DNA from: Thermothielavioides terrestris NRRL 8126
Lineage: Eukaryota; Ascomycota; Sordariomycetes; Sordariales; Chaetomiaceae
Length of the DNA stretch: 64,000 nucleotides
Direction of reading: 5' to 3'
Assembly (NCBI RefSeq): GCF_000226115.1
Contig: NC_016461.1
Span: forward strand, 2,294,001-2,358,000
Made by a program: the position numbers and the translations under genes
Shown here: positions 31,201 to 43,194 of the stretch, piece after piece
Numbering within the stretch: the first letter of the stretch is position 1
Layout of the letters: each line of letters starts with the position of its first letter
Notes under the pieces: model-generated
The model's database searches: none
Told to the model about the DNA's origin: nothing
What the model saw: only the letters and a program-made list of their open reading frames with translations

Positions 31201-32067
31201 GTCGAGTGGGTTTCGCTCAACCTCGCAATCATCGTCTGCATCGAGTGCAGCGGCATCCACCGGTCCCTAGGCACGCACGTCAGCAAGATCCGGTCCCTCA
31301 CGCTCGACACCACCTCGTTCACGCCCGATATCGTCGAGCTGCTACTCCTTGTCGGCAACAGGGTCTCCAACATGGTTTGGGAGGCGAGGTTGGATCCGGC
31401 CATGAAGCTTACGCCCCAAGCAACCCGGGAGCAGCGGTTCAACTTCATCAATGCCAAGTACGTCAACCGCGCGTTCGTCGAGCCCATCTCGTCCACCCTG
31501 TCGCGCTTCGCCACCGCGGACGAGACTCTCCTCGCGGCCATCAAGCGCAACGAGATCCAGCAGATCATCTATGCCCTCGCCCTCCAAGCGAACCCCAACG
31601 TGACGGACAAGTCCCGCGGCACGCACGCCGTCTACCTTGCCCTCGCCGCGGCCGACCCGGCGCCCCCTTCACCAATCCCGCCACAGTCGCAAGCATCGGC
31701 AGCCCCGGCCGTCGACCGGGTGGTACCGTTTCCCGTGGCCGAACTGCTGATCCAAAACGGGGCCGAGATACCAGACGCGCTGCCGCAGGTGCCGCTCAGC
31801 CTGGCCGCGCAGGCCTACGTGGAGATGAAGCGCGGCCGCAAGGCCGCCATCGAGGCCTCGGGCTCGTACGACAGCCCCTCCGCCTCGGGTTCGACCTCGG
31901 CTTCGGCCTCGGCTCTGTCGTCTTCCACCCCCGCCACGTCCGCGCTCGCCGACAACAACGGCGGTGCGAACAGCGGCAGCAAGTTCCAGCGCGACAGGGA
32001 GGCCCGGCTGCAGAAGCGCGTCAGCGCCGGCGGCAGGCTGGCCAAGTCGCCGATTCCGGAACGCTAG
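28202..32067 (+). CDS. BAR-PH-ArfGAP protein (Csx2/ACAP-like Arf GTPase-activating protein)
   Basis: Six exons: 28202-28265, 28466-28599, 28674-29060, 29122-29188, 29244-30612 and 30684-32067, giving 1134 residues with consistent phases. ArfGAPs of this layout stimulate GTP hydrolysis by Arf at curved membranes during Golgi/endosome traffic. A conserved N-terminal region (FVEYDQRAHRLITLASFSFYV) precedes a BAR-like coiled region at about 275-500 (MKRLIKRAEHVHQTQQEAN; HYFDNIAREILSYERQNTAN). A PH domain sits at about 650-755 (KPGWHKFWIVLDQGKLSEY..SWITAINNAL). The ArfGAP zinc finger at about 820-945 has CAEC-x17-CIEC and the catalytic-Arg block SGIHRSLGTHVSKIRSL. An ankyrin-like tail follows (LLAAIKRNEIQQIIYALALQANPN). 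Two bases before the intron at 30613 and one after it make the Lys of HKFW, which supports that splice. The first exon is short (21 codons) and the least certain. Confidence 0.92.
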
Positions 32068-33216
32068 GGCGCGTTGGGGGTCGCCGTCGTCGCCTGCGGC
32101 GTGCCGTTTCTGTCTCTCAGGTCCGGCAGGCAGCGGAGCGAGGGGTGTTCTTCTTCTTGCTGATCGCCTGAGATCCATGGCGCTTTTTTTTTCTTATTCT
32201 TTTTTGTTTCCTCGCGTCTGTCTGTCTGTTCTCGTTGCATACATTAATGGTTTTACGCCCCCCCTTGCATGGATGGCTGGTTTGTTTCTTTTTCACTTGG
32301 GTGCATCGCTGGGAGAATAACGGGCGGACCACGGGACATGCTTGGGGCTTTTCTTGGTCGGTTTCGTCCTGCTGGTCCTTCACCTTTGTTTTTGCGTTTT
32401 CTTTTCCTCTTGTGCATGGGCTGCCTTGTTCTTGTCAGACACTGGGGGCACCCGCAGCGGCGTGCCCTCCCCCTGCCCGTGCGAAGGCTAACTGGCAAAA
32501 CTGGCAAATGAAGAAAGGCCAGTCCGGTTATGGGGGGACACACGGAGGCACAGGAAGGTTAACAGGACTGAGTGACTGACTGGATCGGTTTTGAGCCACC
32601 ACCACTCCTCCTACTACTACTACTTACCTACTACTTGCTTGTGGTGCGGCTTGGAAACGGGTTCGGTATACCAGTCATCCTCCCCTGTGCAGTCTCTGGA
32701 AAAGCGGGCTTGTGAACGATGGCGGGGCGTGGTTTGTCGGTGCTTCCCCGTTGGTCGAGACGTATGGATGAACGAGCGGGCGGTCTGGCAGGAGTATGAG
32801 GAGTTTTGTGTATTGCGTGGCCGTGTATGGCATAGGCATCATGCTGTTTGGGAAACGGGACCTTGGGCAGGCGTGTGAGGGGCGGTGGTGCCTGCTGGCT
32901 GGGGCGGACTGCATGGGCTGGCGGGGGCAAGGGGGAGGTTGTAGGCAGAATCGTAATGAGTGAAGATATCCGTATGAGTAATCATCGTGGTGTAGTCGTG
33001 TCGTCTCTTTCGGAATCACTCGGTTGGTTGATTCATTGCAACTCCCCCGGGACAAGGATGCAACAAGAGAACATATAGTGTCGACGCCGCAGTCAACAGG
33101 ACACCAGGCAGCAGAACATCCATTCCGAGGGGCATCTTAGTGTTCCGTGGGATTCAGCATACCGTGATAACCTGTCCGGGGCCCGTCGCCGTCGAGCAGA
33201 TTACTAAATCCCCCCA
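32068..33216. other. Convergent intergenic region, 1.1 kb
   Basis: The ArfGAP gene and the monooxygenase gene end toward each other here. T-rich and CT-rich tracts and a TACTACTAC.. trinucleotide run near 32611-32635; no gene seen. Confidence 0.6.
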
Positions 33217-34760
33217 TCAAACGACGCCTCTGCGCCCCCTGCCCAACCGCAGCCTCACGACAAACACCACATACGCCCATAGCGCCCGCAGGAACTCTCC
33301 CCACCCGCCCAGCCAGAGCAACCCAAACGCCCGATTGGCAAGCCACATCCTCTCGCCGTACGCAACCGCCTCGCGCGCCCAGTCCTCCACCGTCGCCGTC
33401 CCCTCCGCCTCCGCCTCCCCGTCCGCGCCGAGCCACACCCGCTCCAGCCCGAGGCAGTGCCGCGCCGCCTGCTCGGTCGCGAGCGCCAGGTGCGGCCGGA
33501 ACGCGGCCAGCGCGTCGCCCACGAGGACCACCCGCGGGCTGCCGCCACCACTGCCGCCCCCGCCCCCGCCGGCGGCGGCGGCGCCGCACACCGCGTCGCG
33601 CACGCGCGTGACGAGAAGCTGCCGCGGCTGGGTCGCGCCCAGGAGCGTCGCGAAGGGCGCCGCCATGCGCGGCAGCGTCGCGGCCAGCTGCCGCTGCCAC
33701 ACGCCCGGGTCGACCAGCCCCGCCGGCACCGTGTTGCGGTGCGTGTAGCCCGTTGTGTCGGTCAGGGCGTCGGCGAGCGCGGGCGAGCCTGCCGCGAAGT
33801 GGGTGTACCACACCCAGTTGATTAGGCGCGTGCCCGGGCGGAAGGAGCCTGTGTCCGAGGGGATGGGGTAGCTGTTTATTTTGTGGGAGGGGCTGGGTTA
33901 GTTATTGATTTTCCCTTTCTTTATGTTTTTGTTTTGTTGAGGGGTGATTGGAAAGGAAGGGGTGGCGCAGTGTGGGAGGCGGGGTGGAAAGGGACAAGCC
34001 GAGGCTGAACGCTTACCTGACAATGTAGGTGTTCTTGAGCAAGTTCAATGTCGTGTGGCTTGCAAAGTACGCGGCGGTCTCGGGCGGCAGGTCGCTCTCC
34101 GGGACCGTACCGCGCCAGGCGACGTAGCCCGAGTACTCGGGCTTCTGGACGACCGGCGCCTTCACCAAACCTCGGACCGTCGAGTGCATCCCGTCAGCCG
34201 CGATGACCAAGTCGGCGGTGAGAGAGCCCTCGGCACCATCCTGGCCGACGAAGGTTACCGTGACGCATCCGTCTTCGCATCGGAGGTCCGTAACACGCTG
34301 GCCGGCGCGATACTCGGCCCTGCCGTCGCCCTCCCTCGCCGGGGGCGGGTTAGGCACCGCCTCGGATGCTAGACCGTCGAAGTTGGCCCTCAGAACGCGG
34401 TACAGCAGGCCCCAGCTGGTCAGGTGGCGAAAGGCCTTGATCTCCTTGAAGTTGGGGTTCTTGCGGTAGGCCGCGCGGGAGGCCACCGAGGGCGTATAGC
34501 ACTGCAGGCCCGTCGCGTCGTACTTGCGGAGGATCTCCTCGGTGGCCGGCCCGCATGCGATGCCGGCCTGGTGGCTGCTGCGCACCGGGTTGGGGTCCTG
34601 CTCGAGAATCACAACGTCGCTGCCGAGCCGCTTGAGGGTGAGGCCGTGGAGCAGCCCCGCGAGGGAACCGCCAACCTAGGGGGGGTTAGCCCGTTTGCCC
34701 TGCTTCCGAAAGGGACCCCACGCTTCCACTTACGATGACGACAGTCTTGGGCGGCGCCAT
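33217..34760 (-). CDS. FAD-dependent aromatic monooxygenase (2,6-dihydroxypyridine/salicylate hydroxylase-like)
   Basis: Three exons, 34760-34734, 34675-34017 and 33871-33217, give 446 residues. Flavoprotein monooxygenases of group A hydroxylate aromatic substrates with NAD(P)H and O2. The nine-residue first exon joins to form PPKTVVIVGGSLAGLLHGLT, the dinucleotide-binding GxGxxG variant near residues 8-17. The second site DLVIAADGMHSTVRGLV (DG motif) is near 160, followed by YVAWRGTVPESDLP. The third motif, VVLVGDALAAFRPHLALATEQAA, is the GD motif that contacts the flavin ribityl chain. WVWYTHFAAG and THRNTVPAGLVDPGVW match the substrate domain of dihydroxypyridine hydroxylase-like enzymes. 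A Gly-rich insert (GGGGGGSGGGSP) precedes the GD motif. No biosynthetic partners lie nearby, so the substrate is unknown. Confidence 0.9.
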
Positions 34761-36011
34761 TCTAGCCAGAGGCAGTGCCACGGGAACGTTGGAAGCCGTG
34801 ACTGTGAGAATGGCTTCGCATCACGCACACTCGCACCGCACTGAGGTGAGAGTGAAGGGCGATGAACAACGACAAATTTCGAACGTGGGCGTGCTTGGAT
34901 TTTCCGTCTGGAGTCACTATTGGGGGCCATTCTCGCTATCGACCGGGGGGCGGTCGTTTTGGAGCAGAGGAGGATTGAGAGGCGAAGCATGGATGTTGGC
35001 ACCTTCCCCCAGCCAATCAATCCCCCATCCGCATCGTCCGGCTACCGCCATCATGGCCTGCTTCGTTGGGCTGAGATGAAGTGAAGGCCGGCCTTGGGTC
35101 TTCCACTCATGCCAAGAACCGGGCAATCTGGGTCACCGCGCTTTGCTTGGGGTAAGCTTGGCCATCCTGCCGGAGGAAAAAGGCGAACTCATAACCGCCG
35201 TGATGCTGCCGGGCTGAGGCATGTTTGATGACCAACCGTCGCCGCCGGAGGATTCAGGAGCAGTAAGTGTTCTATGCGACATCCTAGGAGCTCGGACAGC
35301 TAATCTCGGCCCTGTCCGAGCGTATGTTGGGGGTTCTACTGTCGGCGTCAACAGTCTATACTCTGTAAGTCGACTAGTCATTGTGACGAGGGCACGCGTC
35401 GATGTTGCGCTTGACTTGGCGGGGCGCTATGGACGAGATTGCTTGGATCCAAAACTAATCCTACAGGAAGAAAGACGGTTTCGGGCCCAGGAGCTGCCAC
35501 GCGTAACGATCAGGTTGGGGAGCTGTTGCCAACGCCCTCGCGACAGGTTTGCTGGCTCGTCATGCAGCATGGGATCGCGGATAACACTCCCGTATTCAGT
35601 AATAGGTATGTACATACATGTAACTACATCGGGGCCGGGGGGCCGCATGGTTTGAGGTAACACAGGAGGGGCAAGCAGAGGCTCTCGAGCCTCAAACCAA
35701 GTGTCAGTGGATGACAACTTCAACAGAGTCAAGAGATATATTAGATGGATCTACAACTGTTGATCAGTACCGAAATGCACCAAATTTTCCATTATTTTGA
35801 GCACCCCTGAGTAAAGTGCCTGACAAAACCGATAAAAACCAGCGAGGAGCGTTGTGGGTGGCCGGATGCCAGCGACGGCCACTCCCGGTGCATACAACCC
35901 TCCATACCTATAACCAAACATATATCACGCCTACATTAGACCCTTGCTTGCAATAGACCCTCTCTCAATCTCAAGCCTCAAAACTCCACACACACACCCC
36001 CCGATCCCCTT
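34761..36011. other. Promoter of the monooxygenase gene and 3' flank of CHK2
   Basis: 1.25 kb without a recognisable gene. AT-richer near 35720-35830. GTATGTACATACATG at about 35605-35620 is a short palindromic stretch. Confidence 0.6.
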
Positions 36012-38359
36012 TTAACGACCCCCTTTTCCCTTCGCTTTGCCCTTCCCCTTCGCCGCAATGTCCTCTGTCGGATACCGACTCCCGTCCTCGGTCTCGTCAA
36101 ACAGTTGTTGGTCGCCCTTGCCGCCCATGACCATGAACTCGGCCGGATCGCGGTTTTCATCCGGCCGCATTTCCCTCTTCGGCTGCGCGGCAGCAGCCTT
36201 TTGGTGGCGGTGATTGGGGTTCTTCGAGTACACCTTCACGTCGGGCTTGCCCGCGCCGGCGGGGACGCGGTCGGTGACGTGGACCGTGTTGATGGAGCTG
36301 AGCAGCGTGCGCTCCCGCGCCATGCCGCGCCGGCTCATCTCGAGCCCGGCGATGCCCGAGACGAGGCCGTTCGTGCTGTCGTTCAGGCCCGGCGGGCTCT
36401 GCGTCATCCACGGGTGCGCGAGGCACTGGTCGACCGTGAAGCGCTCCTCGGGCTTGACGACGAGCATCCTGTCGATGAGATCGACTTGACGATCAAGTTA
36501 GTAAGGAGAGAGAGTGTGACGGGAAACCGGGATGGTTGCTTACGCGCTGGGTCGCCGACCGAATCCCAGTACGGGGACGGATACTCGTAAAGCCCCTGGC
36601 GGATCTGGTCCGCTAAGCTATAGGGGAAGTTGGGCGTCTTCAGTTCGTCCGAGAAGGGAGGAAAGCCGCAAAGGCAGATGTAGAGGACCACGCCGAGGGA
36701 CCAGATATCGACGGCCTTGGTATACTTGCGAGCCCTGTTATCCGCCAGGATCTCGGGTGCCACGTAGCTTGGCGTGCCGCAGAGCGTCGTTGTAAACGAG
36801 GCTTCCCCAACGATCTTGGCAAGGCCGAAATCGCCGATCTTGACGGTCAGGTCCTCGTCCATGAGAAGGATGTTCTCGGGCTTGAGATCCCGGTGCACCA
36901 TGTTTCGGTCATGCTGTGCACCGTGTCAGCACTGCGACCGGTCGCGAACCAAGGAGGAAACAATGCGCCTACCAGATACTTGATCCCGTCGAAGAGCTGG
37001 GCGAACACCTTGCGGGTCTGATCCTCAGACAACTTCTGGTGTTGGACAATGTAGTTGAAGAGCTCGCCGTTCGGCGCCAGCTCCAGCACCACGTACACGG
37101 CCTCGGGCTCGTTGAAGGTCTCCTTGAGACACAGAATGTTCGGGTGGCTGATGCCCATGAGCATGGCGACCTCCTGGTGCAGGCCCTCGTACTTGGACCG
37201 CTCGTCGACGTCCGGGTCCTTGGTGAACCTCTTGACGGCATAGCAGGTGCCAGTCGACTTTTCCGCGCACATAAACACCTGCGCAAAGTGGCCGCTTCCC
37301 AGGCGCTGCATCATCTTGTACTGTTGCGCGAAGCTCTTCCCGTGGCGATACCTGGGGTACCTGAATATGAAGCCCGGGCTGGACTGCGTGACGGCGACCT
37401 CGTCGCCCTCCTGCAGCTCTCGCCGTTCATTCCGTTTCAGATATGCCGAGTTGACAAATGTCCCGTTGGTCGATAGATCCTCGACCACAGCCACGACGTC
37501 GTCGCCCTTGTTCTCGGTGAAAATGAGACAGTGGCGGTTCGACACTTGCAGATCGTCCACCCTGATGTCTTGTTACCGTCAGTACAATTTCCGACGCGAA
37601 TGTGGGACACCTGTTATCTCCTCGCCGACTCACCGCATTCGATATGCCGCCCGATGATGTACCCTCCGGAAGCTCGGCCGTCCTTTTGGCACTGGTCCTT
37701 GGCTGGTTTCCGGCCCCTTCCGGCGGTTTTCCTCGCAGCAGATGCCGTGCTGGTCTCCGCGGAATCTGCATGAGGCGGGCAGGTGCCCCTTTTCCTCAAC
37801 ACCACGGGGGCTTTAACGTAGCGCGTGTCCAGCGGCAGCAGATAGCCCCACACGCCTTCCTTGACCTCGTCGACGCCTTCGACCAGCGGGGCGTTTGGGT
37901 CTACGTCCTGTTGGCTGAACGCTTGCGTGTCTTGGGGCGGAGAGCTGAAGGCGAGGCCCTGCGAGTGGTTGTCGTCGCCCCGTCGGCGGGCAACCTGGCT
38001 GGGGCGGTCCTGCGGCGGCGTGGCCGTGGCCTCCTTGTCGAACTCGGTGGTGCTCTCGCTGGCGAGGTGGGTCAGCGGCGAGGGAAGGTGGTGACGGTTC
38101 ACCACGGGGGTCTTCAGCACATCCTTCTCGGCGCGCTGCGACAGCCGCTCAGAGCGGCGCGGCTTCTTGAAGGATTCTTGTTCGTCGGCCGGCGAGCCCT
38201 GCAGCAAGAGATGGATTAATCGGCGGAGCATGCCTCGCGGGTCTGGCGCCAGGGTTTAAGGAAAGTAAGGGCAACAGGGACTGGGAAGCGGTGCTCGCAG
38301 ACTGCACATACAGAGGCCCGGCCTCTCTTCAGATGGCTGCCCTCGGCGCGTGGAGCCAT
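36012..38359 (-). CDS. CHK2: FHA-domain checkpoint kinase, CHK2/RAD53/Cds1 type (Neurospora PRD-4-like)
   Basis: Five exons: 38359-38312, 38198-37634, 37568-36973, 36913-36544 and 36484-36012, giving 683 residues. It is the effector kinase of DNA damage and replication checkpoints, activated by ATM/ATR-type kinases. The N-terminus holds SQ/TQ sites (HSQG, DTQAFSQQD). The FHA domain, about 128-275, has GGYIIGRHIECGDIRVDD, VSNRHCLIF and LSTNGTFVNS, the phosphothreonine-binding residues. The kinase domain (about 287-550) shows LGSGHFAQVF, AVKRF, HRDLKPENILL, DFGLAKIVG and GTPSYVAPEIL. A basic tail with KGKGKAKGKGG may be nuclear-localising. Exon 1 (MAPRAEGSHLKRGRAS) was found by its GTATGT donor and a branch/CAG acceptor just before GSPADEQE. 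The acceptor at 37569 rather than 37561 restores CGDIRVDD. Confidence 0.94.
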
Positions 38360-39583
38360 GGTTGCGCGAGCTGCGATGACCGGGATTCGCACTCGCACTC
38401 GCCGTGACCAGAGGTTACCTGGACTGGCAGGTCAGGCGGCGCAAATGAGTAATTCTTGTTTTTGGACGGGGTGTGTGGGCAGCGGAAGGGTTGTGGTGTG
38501 GTAGCGTCGTAACGGGTGTGGTAGCCTTGTTGTTAACGTGCCCAGAAACTGAGCGAGGCCTCGCGGGACGGCTCGTTCGTCATTCAGCGGGATGGGATGG
38601 GAGCTTGGAAATCTGACTGCGCCGGGCGCTGGAGGCTGAGGTACGGATTAATCCGCACACGATGAGTGTACCTGAGTTAGCCAAGATGGAGACTCGCACT
38701 TGGCTCCCTGTCAGCTCTGGGGAGAAGGATCCGCCGCGCCCCCAATTCCCGTCTCCGCCTTCCGCCTTACTGCAGTAGTGTACACCCAACAGGAGCTCGC
38801 CTGCAGGGAGTGGTGGGCTCCACCCGTGCAACATCCCCGCGTCTGGCGCGGTGTGCAGATGGTAGCGTCGGAATCAGGTAGGGCTGGTACATCCAGTCAC
38901 CGAAGGTCAGGACTGGATCGCGGGGGTTGCAACCCGGAATTGACCTAACGTTACCTGAGTGGCAGGTACCGAAGTCAGGCCACCTGGAGCTTGGTGCTAC
39001 AAAACCAAACAAACAGTGCTGACAACGGCTCGAGGATCAGGAGGGACTGAGGTGAAAGCGACCGCGGAGGGCCTTTCCCCTTAGCAAGTCACCGTGCAAT
39101 GCTCAGTCCATTGCTTGCATTGTCTCTCTTGGGCAGCGATTTGAAAGCGAATGGTTCCCAAGGCATTGCCACCCTCCCTCTTGTTGCAGCGAGCAACTGA
39201 GGCAAAGCAAGATCCCGCCCTACCCCAAGGCAGCCTGTTCCCGTGCAAACATGCCTTTGTATCCAAGTCTCTGCATGACACTGAGGAGGGCCTCAGCAGG
39301 CCGCCAGGACAGATATTTATGTATCATCTGTTAGTTGCTCAGGTCTATAAGATTCGACCATGGGCGCCGGAAGATGCCTGTGTTGTGTGGCTCACGCCCT
39401 GCCGAGTTGTGAAGTGCAGTTGCGGATGCCTGGGGAATGGGGAGACAGCATGGTGGTGAGCGGATGTGCAAACTTTGAGGACCATGCCAATGGACCCACT
39501 TTCTCAACTGGCCCCACCAATTTTCGCTTAATTAACTCTTTTCCACTTAGCGTCATCAGCACGTGACAATCGCCGCACAGAAC
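38360..39583. other. Divergent promoter region between CHK2 and eIF3m
   Basis: 1.2 kb between outward-facing genes. No gene or repeat recognised. Confidence 0.55.
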
Positions 39584-40003
39584 ATGGGCGGCAACCAGCA
39601 AGCAAAAATGGCAACGCCTGCGGGTGCGGGGCAGGGAAATTCTGCCATTCGAGGCGCTGAGAAGGCCAAAGCTGAGGGCAAGGCCACAAAGTGGAAGAAA
39701 CCCAAGCCTCGGACCCCGCGACTCCCACCGGGCCCTCTCACGCCGTACGAGCTCTGCGACGCCATCTCGCCTCCGGCAATTCCCAAGGAGTCCAAGGGTA
39801 AAGAACGTGCCGCCGCCTTCAACAACGACAGGGACAGCCCGGAATACTACGCGCGGCCGCATCGGAAGGAGGAGTCCTCCAGCTACGACCCGTGGTCGCA
39901 TATCGTCATCTTAAACCACGTCGACGAAGTTCTCGCCGGCGCCACCCAGCATCTGGAATTCTTCGGCGCCAAGACGCTTCGCAACCCCGCCATCACCGTC
40001 ACC
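39584..40003 (+). other. In-frame upstream extension of eIF3m (140 codons)
   Basis: From ATG 39584 the frame is open into the canonical start at 40004. The encoded stretch ([16 protein letters not shown].., a basic [19 protein letters not shown], then [18 protein letters not shown] and [20 protein letters not shown]) is not part of eIF3m as known elsewhere. It has protein-like composition, but the ATG at 40004 has a near-ideal context (GTCACCATGG). Confidence 0.4.
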
Positions 40004-41360
40004 ATGGCGACCCCGCAGCTCCTCTTCGTCGACGGCACGTTCGCCGAGCTGGCGCAGGAGCTGGCCGACTACGTCCAGGTCGGCGACCAGGTCAAGCCGT
40101 ACCTCGAGAAGGACCAGCCCGAGGCCGCCCTCCAGATCATCGTGAAAGCCTCGAGTTACCTCAACTCGGCCCCCGAGAAGGAGTTCACGGGCGCCTACAA
40201 CCTCTTGATCCACCTCGTCCTGCAGTCTCAGGACCCCAAGAAATACCTGCCCACCGTGTGCGGCAACCTCCTCAAGCCGATCACTTCGTCCCCGGCCCAC
40301 GGCTTCACCCTTGCCGCCAACGCCCTCAGCACCGTCTTCAACCTCCTCGAGCGGAGCAATCCCTTGCGCTACAATGTCTTCATGCAGATCATCCGCTTCA
40401 TCAGGCAGAATGCCCAGTTCGACCTGCTCAAGCCGCGGTTAAAGAACCTGGAAGGCTGGTTTACCGAGTGGGACACGGACGAGGAGGACCAGCGCAAGCT
40501 TTACTTGGAGGTGTCGGAGGCCGCCGCAGAGGCTGGCGACGAAGAGTGAGTCGTCGCGTTTTGGACTCGCCGGTCCTCGCTAGGCCATTTTGCTGATGCT
40601 GACTCTCGTTAGGGAATCGTACCACTACCTTGTCAAGGCTCTCGGCACTTTTGACCGCGACGATCAGGAGGAGATCACTTCGGAGGAGGCCCAGATGCTG
40701 TCGCTAAAAGCGGTCCGCATGGCCATCTCGTCGCCCACCCGATTCGACTTCCAGGACCTGCGCGCCCTCCCCACCGTGCAAGCGCTCGGCGATTCCCACC
40801 CCGTCTACTCGCAGCTGCTCGACATCTTCACCGAGCAGGACCTCGAGGACTACAACGACTTCAGAGACGAGCACGAGGGCTGGATCGAGAAGGAGAAGCT
40901 CGACCACGAGAAGCTGCAGCGCAAGATGCGCCTGCTCACGTTCGCCAGCCTGGCCGCCAGCACGCCCAACCGCGAGATCCCGTACTCCAGCATCGCCAAG
41001 GCGCTGCAGATCCCCTTGGAGGACGTCGAGATGTGGACCATCGACGTGGTGCGGGCCAAGCTGGTTGAGGGCAGGCTGTCGCAACAACAGAAGGTCTTCC
41101 TGGTGCACCGGACCACCTACCGCGTCTTTGGCGAGAAGCAGTGGCGCGAGCTGGGGACCAGGGTCGACCAGTACAAGGCCATCGTCGACCGCCTGATCGG
41201 CGTCGTCCGCAAGGCGCAGGCGGACGTCGAGAACCAGCGGGAGCGGGAGCAGCAGGAGCTCGAGCGGAAGCTCGCTAGTGTCGGCATCAGCGGCGAGCGT
41301 CAGGGTGGTGGTGACCGCCGCCGCCAACCGCCGAAGCCGCGCACCGATGAAGACGATTGA
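40004..41360 (+). CDS. Translation initiation factor eIF3 subunit M (PCI domain)
   Basis: Two exons, 40004-40545 and 40613-41360, encode 429 residues. eIF3m is a PCI subunit of the eIF3 octamer that binds the 40S subunit. The start [24 protein letters not shown] is characteristic. Helical repeats follow ([41 protein letters not shown]), then [15 protein letters not shown] after the join. The PCI winged helix spans about 280-380 ([40 protein letters not shown]). The tail is charged and coiled ([18 protein letters not shown]) and then Gly/Arg/Pro-rich. The intron is 67 bp; GA plus G rebuilds Glu at the junction. A longer form starting at 39584 would add 140 residues. Confidence 0.95.
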
Positions 41361-41982
41361 ACTGAACTCGGAAACGAGGTTTCGGGAGAGGCACGAAACG
41401 GGATCATGGCACACTTTTTTGCTTGATTTGGTCTGGAGTTAAAAAGAACCAAAAGGGCATAAAGTTAGACATTTGACGTGTGCTCCTCTTTTTTTTCCGC
41501 ATGGATGAACAGATATCCAGGGCACTCAAATACTCGCTGGCTGGCATGGGTCTTGCAAAAATAGGGGCCGGTGAACGGTATGGACATGCATGACTCGCAG
41601 GCGACGCGTGAATTACACTGGGAATGGGGGGAAATCGCTGCTTCGGTGTATCGGGACCTGGCAGCACAGCCTTTGCTGCTCTAGATTAGAGTAGTAGAAA
41701 TCAAAATGGTCTACACATGAAAACAGGAGCAAGAAGAAGAGAGGAAAACGAGGAGGTGCGCTGTCCGTGTATGTGCGCGGGGAAAACGCCAAATGGTGCC
41801 AGCATCCCGGTATGAAGAGCAACTTCTCCGCTAGATGCCCGCTCCGTCTAGATAGTCTATAACTAGGTAGGGAAGAACCGAGAGAGATCCGTCTCAAAAC
41901 GAGAGGCAGTTGGGATAGGGGTCCGGGACGGTCCAGGAATTTTGGGGGGGAAAGAAAAGAAAAGAAAGAAAAGAGAGCCAGC
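41361..41982. other. Convergent 3' region between eIF3m and the UMP/CMP kinase
   Basis: No gene seen. A purine-rich AAAGAAAAG run lies at about 41951-41976 close to the kinase stop. Confidence 0.6.
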
Positions 41983-43194
41983 TCAGAACTTGTCGCCCAG
42001 CGCCTGCCGGAGCTTCTCCTGCGTGTCGGCGTAGACCTTGTCCGGCGGCGGGGTGGAGTCGACCTTGACGACGCGGCCCTCGGCCTCGTAGTGGTGGACG
42101 ACGGGCATGCTGGTGTCGACGAAGGTGCGGAAGCGCTTGCGGATGCTCTCGGCGTTGTCGTCGGCGCGGCCGCTGGTCTTGCCGCGCTCGAGCAGGCGGC
42201 GCTCCATCTCGGCCTCGGGGCAGTCGTAGAAGAGCACCAGCCGGGCCGGGCACACGACCTCCTCGAACTTGAGCGCCTGGTCCATCTTGCGCGGGAAGCC
42301 GTCGATGAGGAACTTCTTGGTGCCCGTGCGCGCGATCGTGTCCCGCATCGCGTTCTCCAGCAGCGCCACCGTCACCTCCATCGGCACGATCTCGCCGTTC
42401 TTGATGCAGTCCCGGATCAGCTGCCCGTACTGGCTGCCCGGCCGGTCCTGCTCCGCCCGCAGCAGGTCGCCGGCCGACAGGTGCGCGAAGTGGTAGTCGC
42501 GCACGAGGCGGGCGCACTGCGTGCCCTTGCCGGCGCCGGGGCCGCCCAGCACGAAGAGGACGGTGACCTCGGAGGGGGAGAAGGCGGGAGTCGGCTTGGT
42601 CCGCGGCATGTCTGGAAAAGGATGGGTTGGAGGTTAGCGGTTTGAGCAAGGTGGAAAAGGCTGCAGGAGTGAAGGAGAACTGAAGGAAGGAGCAGTAGTA
42701 GGTAGGCTTCGTCCGCTGGGGATAGGGGAGGTAAGGCATGTGCTCCTTTCTCCCCAGTTGTGAAACGGCGCACCGTCGCAAGCGCTCTCCCTCCCCCCAA
42801 CACCGGCTCTTTCGACCAAGGAATTCCTGAAGAACTCACCTTTCCGCCTGTTGACCAACAACATGTAACCGCCAGAGCCCAGTGCGATGATAAGCAAGAA
42901 GGGCCAAAACTTGATTTGGCTCTTGCTACCCCTCGGTGGTGGTGGGGTGTTCTGCCCGCCTCCTTGCGACCCGGAGCTGTACGACCGTTGCGCGAGCGGC
43001 TGCTGGCGGAGGAGCGAGGACGGCGGCGGGGTCACGGGGTGGCGAGAGAAAGAAGAAGCATGTCGTGGGAACGCGAATTGGCGCTGTTGTTGTTGCTGTC
43101 GCAGCAGGTTCGAAGGTGTCGCAGCTGACCCGCGGCAGCTGCTGTTGCGCACCAGTTGGCGCCAGGCTTGGCGGCCGGAAGCACTTGCAGCCAT
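41983..43194 (-). CDS. URA6: UMP/CMP (uridylate) kinase with N-terminal presequence and membrane anchor
   Basis: Two exons, 43194-42840 and 42611-41983, give 327 residues, about 120 longer than yeast Ura6 (204). The enzyme transfers phosphate from ATP to UMP/CMP (and weakly AMP) in pyrimidine synthesis. The catalytic domain, about 120-327, shows the P-loop VLGGPGAGKGTQCA, HLSAGDLLRAEQ, NGEIVPMEVTVALLENAM, FLIDGFPRKMDQA, FYDCPEAEMERRLLERGKTSGRADDN (lid) and RKRFRTFVD. The N-terminal exon encodes a Gln/Arg/Ser-rich presequence ending QRSYSSGSQ. A hydrophobic segment follows (FWPFLLIIALGSGGYMLLV, about 95-113) with NRRK after it. That layout suggests import to or anchoring on a mitochondrial membrane. 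The split codon GAC joins NRRK to DMPRTKP. Location is inference; the catalytic assignment is firm. Confidence 0.93.

Noticed and set aside
33217..34760. FAD monooxygenase as part of a secondary-metabolite cluster
   Set aside because: Neighbours are an ArfGAP and a checkpoint kinase; no PKS, NRPS, terpene or transporter genes in the window.
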